Positions 51,501 to 63,532 of a stretch of DNA of 64,000 nucleotides are shown here, one piece after another. The stretch covers positions 6,752,501 to 6,816,500 of the forward strand of contig CM061091.1 in NCBI GenBank assembly GCA_030770545.1. Direction: 5' to 3'. How positions within the stretch are numbered: position 1 is the first letter of the stretch; every line of letters begins with the position of its first letter. The stretch is from Macropodus opercularis (lineage: Eukaryota; Chordata; Actinopteri; Anabantiformes; Osphronemidae). The notes beneath the pieces are model-generated. The model was not told the DNA's origin. It was given only the letters and a program-made list of their open reading frames with translations, and did no database searches. The position numbers and the translations under genes are program-made.

Positions 51501-54269
51501 TGAAAGGATATGTAGTGTATGCTGTGTCTACTGAATGTCAATCAACCACCACCTTTAGTAATTCAGTGGCGATGCTGATGTCTACCACACATTACATACT
51601 GTGGTACTTCTTTTAACTTTTCTTGTTATACGAACTGTATTGATATGCTTAATTTTGTATTTATCTGTTTGTGTGTGTGTCTAGTGTTCCTGACCTGGGT
51701 GAACTGTTCCAGTGTACGCTGGGCGACAAGGATACAGGATGTTTTCACTGTAGGGAAACTCCTCGCTCTGGCGCTCATCATAGTCGTAGGACTTGTCCAG
51801 ATCTGTAGAGGTAAACGCACTGATTAAAATCACACTAGCTGCGTTAGTTTGTGCTATTGTGTGATGTCAGTCAGTTTGAAAACAGGCAATACAGCAATCA
51901 TACAGTGAACGATGTATTTGATGTCATTTCTTCTAAAGCAGATCAAATGTATTTACACTGGCGACCCCTGGTGACCCCAGTGCAAATTACATGAATAAAA
52001 AAATTAAAAACCTACTGCAAACGTTTTTCAGCTATAAAGCTACGTTACGAAAAAGAAGAAACAGCCTTAAACAGTCTAACATCCCAGCTATCAGAAGTAA
52101 ACCTCATTGTAAAGTTCAACTAGTACTGTATTGACCATTATCACATTTTTACATTTTTGGTGAAACTGTTCAATCTCTTGCTGACACAGTACTGTTAACA
52201 GTACTGAGACTGTGCATTGCTTCAGCTGTGGGTTTTATTTTACTCTAGGTCACTATGACGCCCTACGGCCCAGCGCGGCCTTTGAATTCAGTCAGGACCC
52301 GTCGGTGGGACAGATCGCTCTGGCCTTCCTCCAGGCCTCGTTTGCTTACAGTGGCTGGAATTTCCTCAATTACGTCACAGAAGAGGTCGTGGAGCCGCGC
52401 AAGTATGGCACAAATAGCATTACATGTTTCATAAGATCGAATATAGTACAGTAGACATTGTCCTGTTTTAATGGTAATGCGGGACTTATTTTTCTTATCA
52501 ATAGGAACCTGCCTCGTGCCATCTACATCTCCATTCCACTGGTGACGCTGGTCTACACGATGACCAACATCGCCTACTTCTCCTCCATGACCCCTCAGGA
52601 ACTGCTGGCGTCCAATGCTGTGGCAGTGGTGAGCAGCTCCTCCATCACTATGACCACATGTTCACTACACAGTTGGGGCTTGTAGCATTTGATTTACTGT
52701 ATAAGAAAAGTCAAAGCTGTCTGGAAGCATAGCGATCATGGAAGTGACAGTTTTCAGAAATCTCTAACAAGCAATCTCTTTCAAACACACACTTTTGTAC
52801 GTCTAAAAAATATTTAATGCAGCTGAGTGTGTTCAAAATGTCCTTAGCGTCCAACAAAAGCAAATACATTATGATTCATAAAATAAATCCTTATTACTAA
52901 CATACCTAGTGTTTTCTGTGCATCGTCCATCAACAGGCAGCTGAATTAGTAGCATCAACCACAGACATTGACGAACATTCTGCTCATAAAGGTGCAAACA
53001 AACGAGTCCGTTATGTGGTTGGTCCCAGGGAGATGTACGTCTGTAATTGGCTGGCTGATAAACAGGAGCTCAGACCTATTGGATAATGAAAACAATAGGC
53101 AGGAAGACCAAGTTCCACATCCTACAGGAAAAGAAATATCATTACAACAAAATACCAAAATAGATGTTGTAAAACACCCGTCATCACCTGTTTTCAGTTT
53201 ATTCTGTGCAACAGCATGTTCACAATGTCACCAGCTCTCAGCAAAAGCCCCTCTTTCTTGTGTTGCTCCAGACATTTGGGGAAAAGCTTCTAGGCATGTT
53301 TTCCTGGGTGATGCCGATATCTGTAGCGCTGTCCACCTTTGGAGGAATAAATGGATATCTGTTCACCTCCTCCAGGTAGACACAAACAAATCTGTATACA
53401 ACATGTCAAATTGAATCAGCTTTAATGACTTAATAAAAACAAAGTGTAGCCATACTTCTAACATGTGTCTATTTGCAGACTGTGTTTCTCAGGAGCCAGA
53501 GAGGGTCACCTGCCCTACCTGCTGGCTATGATCCACCTGAAGAACTGCACCCCAATCCCCGCACTGCTGGTCTGTGTAAGTACTGCACAGACAAAAACAA
53601 TGCTTCTACTCATTTACGTTTTACATTTGCTACTGTAGATATATTTTACCTTTGGATTTGCTTCGATGTCTGGCAGTGCATCGCCACAATAGTCATCCTG
53701 TGCATCGGAGAAACGCACAACCTGATCAACTACGTGTCCTTCATCAATTACCTGTCCTACGGCGTAACCATCGCCGGCCTGCTCTACCTCCGCAAGAAGA
53801 GACCCAACCTAGCAAGACCCATCAAAGTACTGAGTCACATGAAATTGACTTTTGTGTTTGGTCACAGCGGCTGTACCTGTCTTGTAAGTCTAATCTTAAC
53901 GTCTGGTTTGCAGGTAAGCATGTTGATTCCTATCGCCTACCTGGTCTTCTGGGCTGTGCTGCTGGGTTTCAGTTTGTACTCTGAGCCTGTGGTGTGTGGC
54001 CTGGGTATGGTGATCATGCTGACTGGAGTCCCTGTATACTTTGTGGGTGTTCAGTGGAAGAACAAGCCTAAATGGCTCTATAGGCTAGTTGGTAAGTTAC
54101 TCTCTGCCACTGTACAAATCCTAATTTATCTGTAACCAGAACTCATCCCGATGCCTGTTGTGTTGCAGAAAGAGTCACGTACATGGGCCAGAAGGTGTGT
54201 TACGTGGTGTTTCCTCAGGGAGACCCTTCAGAGACTGAACCCCTCACTGCCTCTAAAGCCACTGACTGA
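42523..54269 (+). CDS. slc7a10: slc7a10 (Asc-1 type neutral amino-acid exchanger), 11 exons, complete
   Basis: SLC7A10/Asc-1 is the light chain of a heteromeric transporter that exchanges small neutral amino acids, including glycine and D-serine, and pairs with SLC3A2 (4F2hc). Coding exons: 42523-42625, 46412-46616, 47122-47273, 51685-51810, 52249-52402, 52505-52628, 53272-53375, 53479-53575, 53677-53826, 53914-54091, 54169-54269. Joins are GT-AG and in phase, giving 497 residues (human 523). Seen: the substrate-site motif GSGIF at residues 39-43, the TM3-TM4 loop cysteine C138 expected to bond SLC3A2, SSVRWATRIQD, SGWNFLNYVTEE, STFGGINGYLF and INYVSFINYL. The TM3-TM4 region and the SSVRWATRIQD and STFGGINGYLF segments match Asc-1 better than b0,+AT or LAT members. 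The N-terminus is short and lysine/serine-rich, without the Pro-rich human extension. Whether this is the a or b fish copy cannot be told. Confidence 0.94.
42626..46411 (+). other. slc7a10: slc7a10 intron 1
   Basis: A 3.8 kb first intron. Its first 800 bases are CpG-rich, continuing the promoter-type composition of the start region, and include a short (CAG)n near 43380. Several T homopolymers occur (about 43730-43743 and 45108-45122). No supported gene is seen inside. Confidence 0.55.
47861..48202 (+). other. Intronic ORF with secretory-like N-terminus, status unknown
   Basis: Inside slc7a10 intron 3 and on the same strand, an open frame of about 112 codons begins with a short basic/cysteine stretch, a hydrophobic core (VILLAITAVYLQF) and an AQG cleavage-like site, followed by about 90 residues with five cysteines and one N-x-S site. 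No ATG opens the frame: GTG is at 47867, and the ATG at 47872 is in another frame. It could be a spliced exon, since ACACACAG lies just upstream as a poor acceptor, a decayed gene, or chance. I do not recognise the family. Confidence 0.2.
49774..49797. repeat. (AC)12 microsatellite
   Basis: Twenty-four bases of AC dinucleotide in slc7a10 intron 3. Confidence 0.9.
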
Positions 54270-56389
54270 GCAGAGGACTCATCCAGAAATTCTCTTTTCA
54301 CGTCAACACCTGTACTTTCAGTTGTTGCGTTGCAGATGTTTTCACATTGTTTGGTCGTTTTATGTGTGGTGAAAAGATGGTTTTGCACACGTTCCAGCAC
54401 ACATACAGCCTAAAGGAATCTGCAATGACACACCCCCCCCGTGTAAAAGAAGCAGTGCCTGGCAATCGCATGCGAATCCCTAAAGCTGGGGCGTTTTATA
54501 TTGGTTGGTTTGGTTGTACTGTCCATTAATTCTCCTCACCGCAAAAGTTTTTTTATGTGTTTTGTTTTTTTCCAAATGGATTTTCCAGTTTTTCTTGTCT
54601 TTGCCATTTATACGTCCTTCTAATATCTTCTGCTTAACTTTAAATATCTTCTACTACTAATAACTAAATCCTTATCTTAATGTGCCTTATGAAATGCATG
54701 TGCGGGTATAGAGTACTGGCATGTGCAGGTATTTTGAGTGTGAAATAACCTTAATGAGGTAAATATGCAAATGGTTTCTGCACTCGTCTATTACTGCTGC
54801 TATCCTCACTTTCACTAATTACTCAGACGATGTCACTATTTGTCAACCATGGATGGGTATTTCTCAGTTTCTCTGCCCATCCCTTTTACCTTACACCTTT
54901 GTGTCTTGTCACTTCCCTGATGAGCTACACGATTCTCATCTTTCTCAGCAATATTTATTGGACAAGAGAGACAGCGGGAGGTCTGCCACTTCATGTTTGA
55001 CGGAGCTGTCTCTCTCAGAATAAGCTGAATAAGCTGCATCGGTAAAACACACGACTGGTCTTCTTGTACATCACCATCTTAGCCCGTGTTAAGCTCGTCA
55101 TTTTGGAAACGTTCTCGTCACTGGGAATTCCACCGTGACCTCTCACAAAGTGCTTGAGCTGCCAAGACAGTTTCAAATGTCTCCGCTGATCTAATGTCAC
55201 ACTGCCAGTAAGGTGTTGGATAACAGACAAATCCCTGCAGACACATGAACGGTTGGCTGTTAACTTATCTGCCTGCTTGGCTGCTCTCTTCTCACCCAAA
55301 GACACATCATCGCTGCAGTGACCCATGGCCTATTGACCTTTTATAGATTGACTCGCTTACATACAATTTTTAATTAATACAAGCCTAATTTATATTGACT
55401 CTGACATACTCTGGACCTTAAGGACTTTTTTATGGTCCTCTTGACTCAACATATTGGCACAAATGAAATGCTAGGTTGCTACAAATGATGTCAGATTGTT
55501 TTCCGTGCTGAAGTTGTAGTAGCTCTACATTAACACAGTGTGTATTTACTATGGTGACATGTCTTACACTTGTCTGTTTGCTGTTTATATTGTACATACC
55601 ACAACTTCCACGTGAAGGGTTGGGCCAGGATGTAAACATGCAGGGCGGACCGTGGATTGAATATTCATGAATATCCCCTGGCATCAGGTCCACAGATGCT
55701 CCCTAGGATAACAGTGTCTGTCTGCAGTGTGCAGGCACTGGTAGCTCAGCTGGGGTCTGTAAATACTGTGTAAAGAAACTAAACTGTTACAAATGTGCCA
55801 GGGAGTCCTACAAAGATCATTCCTCAGATATGTTGTGATTGATTTACATACTGTAAAATTGATGGGTACATCTGTGTGTTTTGTAAGAGTAAAGTTTCAA
55901 AGAATAACGTACTTGCTTATTAAATATACCAACTTGTGAAAAACTGATTTGAAGCTACATCCTTAGCTAATTTTAATATGACTCTATCATGAAAATTCTT
56001 TTTAGTATTCAAAACTCCTTGACATTGATTCACAACATTGTGAAAACATGTTTTACATGTAAATTCTATTTCCCTATCTGTTTTGTATCCGATTACTCAG
56101 TTTGGCTTGATGGCCATCTAAAAAGGTGGTTAGATAAATATTGAGGACAGTGTGTTTATTTAGCTCTAGGAATTGGGTTAATGTCCATGCCTCATGAAAC
56201 AAAGCCATTGCTGAGATTTGCTGATGGCCTTTGATGTATTATAGCGCATTCTAAATGATAAAACCTGAAATACACTGGTGTCCGTTCTAAACTATGTCCC
56301 ATCAGTGTACTTTCAGCTGGACCCTAATCAAGTTCTGAACTCACCTCCAGTAAAGTTAAAAGCAAACGAATGCTCATGACAACAATAAA
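54270..56389 (+). other. slc7a10: slc7a10 3' UTR and downstream sequence
   Basis: Follows the slc7a10 stop at 54267-54269. No exon is visible on either strand. The first clear AATAAA on the plus strand is at 56384-56389, with an ATTAAA variant at about 55918-55923, so the 3' UTR could be 1.6-2.1 kb. A shorter UTR using a weaker signal cannot be excluded. Confidence 0.4.
56384..56389 (+). terminator. slc7a10: Candidate slc7a10 polyadenylation signal
   Basis: AATAAA about 2.1 kb after the slc7a10 stop codon, followed by a T-rich stretch (TACTTTTTTTGTTG) of the kind that often follows a cleavage site. It faces the lrp3 signal at 56648-56653, as expected for convergent genes. Confidence 0.4.
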
Positions 56390-56647
56390 TAATACTTTTT
56401 TTGTTGTTTTTAAAAAGCATGTTTTTGTGGAGTCTAAATTTTCATTTGAAGTGAATGCACTGGAAAACAACAGAATGAGTACCGTACCCTGTGTACTGCC
56501 TCAGAGCGAACGTGGCCACAAACTTAGATCTAGCCTAACCTTATTAAAGGTTACAAACTAGTGTTAAAAGATTGAACTATTGTAAACATGCAGTCTACTG
56601 TCATATATGCCTCACACTTAAAAAAGCTAGCGATAACCATCTTGAGG

Positions 56648-56653
56648 TTTATT
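56648..56653 (-). terminator. lrp3: Candidate lrp3 polyadenylation signal
   Basis: TTTATT on the plus strand, i.e. AATAAA on the minus strand, 2.0 kb past the lrp3 stop at 58670. The intervening sequence has no supported coding exon and is best read as lrp3 3' UTR. Confidence 0.4.
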
Positions 56654-58669
56654 AATTGCAGGCACAGGAAAGCAATGAACAAACAGACTCGTACGTAGCC
56701 TCAGCAAAACCCAAAGCGCCGCAGCTACGTTTCTCTTTCAGCACAAAATATACAAAGATGATCTCAAAATCTGAGAAAAGGGTTTGTATACAAACACAGA
56801 ATATGACTTTAGGCCTTTGATTGAAAAGAAAAAGCTAAATCAAAACAGCAAGTGTGTTTTCTGTGACATTCAGTGGCCATAAACCAGTGTATTTAGCTGT
56901 GTTTAAACTTGTTCATAACGAACAGATGAAACATTGGGCTTAAAAAAACACAACAAAACCTTGGCATCAATTATACAGTAACTGTCAATTCCACATAAAT
57001 AAACCCTAAATGCACTAAATCACAACCACTAGGAGACTTCTCCTTTCCTTTTTCCTGAGTACCAATCACATCACAAGATATTAAAATCTCTTCAAACATG
57101 AAAACCACAACTGTAACTCATGAACCAATCGGTGATTATTAAAACAAATAAACTATCCATCTAAGCCATCCAACATGTCTGTACATCACAATGCAAGAAA
57201 GAACATACTCAAAGACAAATCAGGATCAACAAAGGACAACGGAAAAAGAGCACAAAGGAAGTCATTAGAATGTAGGAAGGGAAATGGAATGAGAACAGGT
57301 CAGCAGGCAGGAATGACTTGGGAAGCAGCATGGAGAGATCTCTAATGGCACAATGGATGTAGCAGCTGTTTACAACAAGACCTCTGGAGGAGGGAAGCAC
57401 ATGATGGTGGGATGGCACCTTCAAAAAATGTCATAAAAAAAAAAAAACCCAACACAGCAGCTAGAAAACCAGAGCTTGGCTTCTGGTTGTTTCGTCATGT
57501 TCTCCCTGCAGTACAAGAAGAAGAAAAACAAAGCAGGTACATTCTTTAGAAGCAGTTTGCTTAGAAACGGTAGTTAGCAAAAGGTGTTCATCGTCACACA
57601 CGCTTTCCAAAAAGCCGCAGACTCAAGGTGAGCAGGTTCAACGTTCATCAAGGCAGAGGGAGAAATTTGAAGAAGAAGTAGAAGAGTGAAAAATAGACGT
57701 CTTTAATGTTCTGTTATAGAAAAGTCCACAGCATACATATGATTTGCCACTGAAATAAGCCAGCAGTCCAAATGTCTGCAGTGAGCAGTGCTGCAGAGGC
57801 ACCGCCTGCGTCAGAAGGCAGAGAAGAGAGCGGGCCGGGGTACAGACTTCACAGAGGTCTCTGTCTACGTTTGGCTTTCCGCAAAAGATCAATCGCGTTA
57901 AAATGATGCGGTAACAACATCCAAGACTTAAAGAAAAGAGTCTTCCTGTTTGATGATGGCGATGTTTGGCAGGGTCGACTTACTGTACGAGTCAGTGGCT
58001 GCCACAGGTTCAGGAGATTTGTATAAAGGGTGGATTCAGTTTGTTCATACACTGTAATTCAGTTTATACCTGCAGATTAAAATAATACTTCCTAATGCTG
58101 TTTGTTGTGTTGTCTTGATGTATAGCTACATGGCTTAAACACATTATTAGCTTAGATTTACCTGTGATCTAGGTCTAGAAATGCCATACAATAATATGTC
58201 TACAGCACTAAACAATAAAGTGGGGATAAGACAGTGTAGAGCATCAATAATCTGATCAGTTCAACTGAAATTAAAAACAACTATGACTGATGAATAGGCT
58301 TTTAAGGTTCACAGTATAAAGCGGTGCATAATGGCTCTGGGTAATGACACTAACGCTGCTTTTGCATTATAACAACGTGCCTGATTTGACCTGAAACAGG
58401 CTCATGAACATGTTTATGTCGAGGTTAATGGTGAAGTCTGTTTTCATGTCATAGTGGGAGTGTGAGTGGGGCTTACAACAGACTTTAAGTAAGACCAGTG
58501 CTGGTTTTTGTTGTTGTTTTAAGAGTTAAAATGGAAGCGATGGGTCTGATATTGCATCTCCCGCATGTTATGGAGAACGGTACAGGTCTGGTGGGGACAC
58601 GGTTCAAGGACACTTTTAACAGAGCAGATATTGTCGAGTGAGGTGAATGAGAGTAACTGCTTAAAGTCT
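56654..58669 (-). other. lrp3: Probable lrp3 3' untranslated region
   Basis: Two kilobases directly downstream of the lrp3 stop codon with no recognisable coding exon on either strand. It contains an A12 run near 57433 and purine-rich patches. Confidence 0.4.
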
Positions 58670-61600
58670 TCAGCAAGGTGTCGTCTCCCTCCCCGAGTCT
58701 CCTCCTTCGTCGCTGAGGGCCCTGCTGACTCTGCAGAGCCTGCGCTTTCCCTCCCTCCTTCTTTCATTCCTTCGTTTTCTTTCCCTGCTTGGCACAGTAA
58801 TATGACTGTCACTCTCTTCTGTTTTCACAGAAGACAACAACTCAGTGGGGGAAGTCCCCTCCGGACACAGTGGGTAAGGATGGGTTGTTGGTGTCTGGGA
58901 GCTGCTTGGGAACACTGGTGGTGAGATGGGAGACAAGGGCCCTAGAGGAGAGTACCGCCTCAAGGAAACACCTTTGAGATTAACTGCTAGCTCCAGAACT
59001 AGTTTCCTAGATGCTCTGGTGTGGCTATGGGACACAGAGGCTTCCTGAGGAGTGGGTGGAAGTCCACTGTGGGTTGATGAGTCACTTTGACAAGGGGTTG
59101 GAGCCTCGGATGGCGGAGCCCCACTGCCCTCCCTGTAGTCAGGTGATGCTTCCTCCTCTTCTGGACTGTCTGACTGAGAAGAGAGAGGTGACACTGGGCT
59201 TGCCGGTGTACAGGCCTGCAGATTCATGGTGGCTGAACAGCATGAGTTTGTCCTGCCCATTACATCAACCTCATGTCCGCTCCAAGTCGCGCCCCCGGCC
59301 TGAGACCCCTGCTCCATGACAGTTCGGTAGCTGTGGAGCCCGAGTGTGACCTGTGTGGGTCCAGGGGCGTCCAGCAGGGAAGCGTGGCCTCTGGCTCTGC
59401 CTCCACTGTTGAAAACGCGGCTCCACAGCTGCCCAAGGCGCCGTTGAGAGGAGGAGTAGGTCGAGCGCCGTGTTGAGTGACGTCTGATCTGTCTGTGCAT
59501 CGCCAACCTCAGATTCTGTAACACAGAGGCCTGTAGGAGAGGCAGGGCACAGACAGGCACAGGGAATATGTTAAGTACATTTCAGCTGATAAAGTGATCT
59601 TATCTTCTGGCTGCGGATAGCAGCCATCAGCTTCAGAACAAAACTCCAATCCTTCAAATGCTCTGAATCCACCTGACACCTGATGTAAATTAACAACAAT
59701 GCAGCTTTTTTACATATGTAAATGTTTAAAATCCCACTTTTCAACTGTGTATGAATGCATTACCTGGGTAGGGTTGTACACTGGGAAATCCTCCACTGGT
59801 GGGATGAGACCCTGAGCGATCAGCTGACCATACGAAGGAGGAGCCTCTCTCTGAACAAAATCTGCTTCCATGCGAGTCATCTGAGTTTCAAAAGCTCTAC
59901 ACAGAACAGAGAAGACAATTAAGCAGCAATAAATGCGGAGTTTTAAAAAAAGACAGAAGGAAAAGGAAATATCTTCGGTCCCAACCTGTACTCTCTGCTT
60001 CTGAGTGAGTGGAGTTTCAGGGCACAGCCAAGAGCAATAACCAGCAGCAGGCTACAGACCAGGCTGCCAATCAGGGCTGCGGTGATCACTTTTCTGGGCA
60101 CTGCTGCCAGGCAGTCCCTCTCATCACTCCCGTCCAAGCAGTCCTCTTGGCCGTCACATCGCCAAGTCTCAAAGATGCACAAGTTAGTCCCGCAGTGGAA
60201 GTTTCCAGGTTGGCAGTCATAGCAGTTCTTCTCATCGGACCCATCTGGGCACCTCTTCTGGTTGTTACAACGCTCAGAAACTGGGTAGCACAGGCCAGTG
60301 CCGCCCTCGCAGGGGAATTCCCCCTCTGGGCACGTGGGGCAGGCCTCCTCGTCACGTCCAGACGGGCAGTGCCAGTAGCCGTCGCAGCGCTGTCGCTCAG
60401 AGTAGCAGCCCTGGTCACTACCACAGGGGCGCTCACCAGGAAAACAGTAACCTTTGACCTTGGAGGGCGTAGGAAAAATGTATCATTGTCTGGAGAATGA
60501 AGGGAAGATTTGTACTCTGCTTGACAAACTGTATTTCAAGCACTTGGCAAACAGCTGCCAAATATAAATATACTATTTAATGAGAAAGGACAGGATTCGT
60601 TTTGGACTTGTGGAGAAAATGTTTAAACATCAAGTATAGACAGATACATATAAATAATTCAGAAAAAGAGGATGTTGTATTCCTAGGCTGCAGTACCTGG
60701 TATGTGGCGTTGAAGCCGTGTCCAGGGCTGTGAGGCTGGGCCACGTACAAAACGCTCATCTGTCCGCGGCTCGACTCCAGCAGGGCTGGGCGCCTGTTGT
60801 TATGGTACGACAATACTTGTAAGACATGCTCTGCCCTCTGCAGCAGGCCATCGTAAACATGCAGCGAGTCTCTGGGCCCAAGCTGCAGGTCCAGCTGCAG
60901 CACAATGGGCTTAGGGTCCTGGGTGTCCAGAAACCAGGAACACCGGAGCTCCGTCACAGCACTCCTGTTAGCCCGGAAAAAATCCGGGGACGCAAAGGAG
61001 CCATAGAAGTTTCGCAGACGTTTGCCACAGGAGGTGTCAGGGCAACCCAGCTCATCACTGCCATCGGGGCAGTCCCTCTCTCCATTGCAACGCAGGGCAG
61101 CAGGCAGGCAGCGGGTGGACTGGAGGTCTGTGCAGGCCAGGGAGCCAAAGGGGCAGAGGCCAGGCTGGGCCTCCGTGGGAGGAGGCGAGCAGCTGCGTTC
61201 GTCTGTGGCATCGCCGCATTCATCCTGACCGTTGCACTTCCAGGAGCGAGGAAGACACTTTCCATTCCCACAGAGGAACTCGTCTGACTGACAGCTGCTC
61301 TGGCCCAGGTGACCTACAAACCGACATTATTAGAACTCAGCATTCAGGTGACATGATAATATTTATATGTCACGTTCAGCGACAGGCATGAGGAGTCTCT
61401 GCTTCACTGGCATCCTCCACAACGAGTCATATCTTTTACCATCTGACAGGAAGCACAGAATTCCTGCTGACTCACTACAAACACCTTTTAAATCCAGTCA
61501 GTACCAGTTCTCCCAACAGTAAGATGCCACTGACCACAAATTCTAGTTTCATTTTATAATTTGTATAATATATGTTACGCTTTTTAATCATCTTTGTTAT

Positions 61601-62207
61601 ACACAAGCTCGGGTATTTTTGTTTTCTTGTGGTGTTGCATTGTCGAGCCCAAAACAAATGCAGTCATTTAGACTAAAATAAATCTTGAATTATAATTGTA
61701 AACTGTAATCACTACAGAGGTGAGATGTCACACAGCGCGAACCAGTTATTACCTCTATGTCTTTCCTCAGCCTACCTCTGATGTAGGAGAGACGGAAGCC
61801 TTGAGCCTGCCCCGAGCTGTTGGTCTGAGAGTGGAAATACAGCCAAACACGCCCCCTGGTGGAGATGAACGGTGGTGGCAGCATGGAGCCACACAGCCTG
61901 GACTCCCCACTCCACGAAGGTGTCAGCAGCAGCCAGTCGCCCAAACAATGTCCCGACTCAGCCAAGTCAAAGTTACGGAAACTAGAGAAATATGGAGCAC
62001 TGATGAGAAGTTCATTTAACAACAAACAACACGTAATAAGAGGGTGGGTATCGGGAGGCTGGGGATACCTGACAGTAATGACCTCTCCCTGACCTCCCTG
62101 GATATGCCAGCTGCAGTTGACGCCAGGTGGGTAGTTTAAAGGCCAAGAAGGGCTGTAGATCACACCCCTCCGCTCTGTGTGGACCTCCACCCGCTCACTG
62201 CAGCCTG
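58670..62207 (-). CDS. lrp3: lrp3 (LDL receptor-related protein 3), six exons, N-terminal exon missing
   Basis: LRP3 is a single-pass CUB/LDLa receptor of the LRP3/LRP10/LRP12 group linked to endocytic trafficking. Exons, minus strand: 62207-62069, 61981-61776, 61313-60697, 60458-59986, 59896-59764, 59530-58670; joins are GT-AG and in phase, about 808 residues without the signal peptide (human full length 770). Order: CUB1 (HTERRGVIYSPSWPLNYPPG), LDLa1 and 2, CUB2 (FYGSFASPDFF, GHGFNATYQ), LDLa3-5, TM (VITAALIGSLVCSLLLVIAL), cytoplasmic tail. Calcium motifs are normal in LDLa2, 4 and 5 (DGSDE); LDLa1 has DATDE and LDLa3 has SGRDE, as in human. The tail has REAPPSYGQL, combining a PPxY and a YxxL endocytic signal, then a long Pro/Ser-rich, basic end finishing GRETTPC. 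The tail is longer than in human. The signal-peptide exon was not found up to 64000. Confidence 0.92.
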
Positions 62208-62828
62208 CTGGGTAACACAGAGACAGAAACCAAAACCAACCATTCATCCATTGTTAGTTTAGTTTAGAATTCTCACATTTTGCCTCTAATTGGTGCAGGA
62301 GCCACTGCCTCGACAAGATGAATGAAAATAGGGCCTTTAGGGGAGCTCTGCGCCGATTGCATGGGGCTAAATCAGAAGCAGCAGCAGTCAAAGTCGCAGC
62401 CAAGGCAACAGCATCGCCTGCTGCCATCACACCATTGCACCAGGGAACAACACGCAATGCGAGATGGCCAGGAAGAGCACCAGGGGACGAGGCGCAGACC
62501 TCCGTGCGGAGTCTAAGGCATAAATTGTGTGATTTTGCAGCAGCAATAGGACGAAGGTTTGTTTTTGGGGACCATGAGGTGATGAATTGCTGTTACATTA
62601 ATGGACGGAAGGTCCAGGTTTCTTCTGCTCTACAGAAGTAGACTTGAATGTTTAATCATCTCATTTCTGTTTAATGCCACAGTAGGAATCGTGCACATGC
62701 AAAAAGAAGCCGTCTAACAAGCCTCTTAATTAAGCAGAACTTCAGAGACAGAACATTATCTGAACAGCTTAGCAATGATTATCCTGAGCTGACACACTGC
62801 GGCTCGCTTCTGCTGAGTGTGTGACAAC

Positions 62829-62830
62829 GT

Positions 62831-62876
<46 letters not shown>

Positions 62877-62880
62877 TGTG
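62829..62880. repeat. (GT)n microsatellite
   Basis: A mostly perfect GT tract of about 50 bases, with one A interruption near 62835 and an extra G near 62876. Confidence 0.9.
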
Positions 62881-63000
62881 TTTCTCTCAAGCCTTCCTGG
62901 TGAATCAGTGAAGTCAGCAGAGTGAGACACAGGGCGAGGGGAGGAATCGTTTAGAGCTCAGATGGATATCGACTACCCGGACAAGGCTGGCTTAACACTC

Positions 63001-63035
63001 ACACGCGTGCGCGCGCACACACACACACACACACA
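63001..63035. repeat. Perfect alternating purine/pyrimidine tract
   Basis: Thirty-five bases alternate strictly between purine and pyrimidine: ACAC, then CG/GC-rich GCGTGCGCGCGC, then (AC)n. The CG core flanked by CA repeats is a classic Z-DNA-prone sequence. Confidence 0.85.
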
Positions 63036-63489
63036 AAGCTGGACTGGACCAAGCAAGTCTGTAAAGGTAGAGCTTCAGCCTCCAAAAACAGCCGCGTCCA
63101 CACCTGAAGATTAAGGTGGATTGGATTTACATTTCATTTGGGAGTAAAAAACACACATTTAATCCACTAAAGCTGAGCAAGAGTGTCTAAAAATGTTAAA
63201 ATAAAGGGAGAGGGGCTTAGCGCCGATGTGTGTGAGCCAGAGTTTGATCTTCCCAGTACTTTGCGTGTGACAAGGCCCTGGGTCAAACAAGCACCGACAT
63301 GTGTTAAGGACAGCACATGTTACATAGCGTTTGAAAACTGTACTTCAATCTCTTCTCTCCTGCAACACATGCTCCTCAAAAAAAACAAAAAATAAATAAA
63401 ATGAGGCAGTGTGACATGTGTTTTGAATTGACAGCATTCTCCTCTGTTCCCTTGCCAGTAAAGCGCAGTATATCAAAATAGGAAGGAAC

Positions 63490-63532
63490 AGAGAGAGAGA
63501 GAGGGAGAGGGAGAGAGAGAGAGAGAGAGAGG
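63490..63532. repeat. (GA)n polypurine tract
   Basis: Forty-three bases of pure purine, mainly GA repeats with two GGG interruptions. Mirror-symmetric polypurine tracts can form triplex (H-DNA) structures. Confidence 0.9.

Larger units (their letters stand above)
47274..51684 (+). other. slc7a10: slc7a10 intron 3
   Basis: A 4.4 kb intron between donor GTGAGT at 47274 and acceptor TCTAG at 51684. It contains an ORF with a signal-peptide-like start at 47861-48202, an alternating GTGCGTGC stretch near 49513 and an (AC)n tract at 49774-49797. Nothing else in it is recognisable. Confidence 0.55.

Noticed and set aside
58565..59476. Plus-strand ORFs opposite the lrp3 last exon
   Set aside because: Antisense to the coding tail of lrp3 and without recognisable features.
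60009..60500. 163-codon ORF on the plus strand
   Set aside because: It is the antisense shadow of the GC-rich LDLa repeats of lrp3, whose minus-strand frame has the correct cysteines and splice phases.
62318..62641. Ala/Arg-rich plus-strand ORF of 107 codons
   Set aside because: Composition-driven, in a presumed lrp3 intron, with no domain and no promoter or polyadenylation signal close by.
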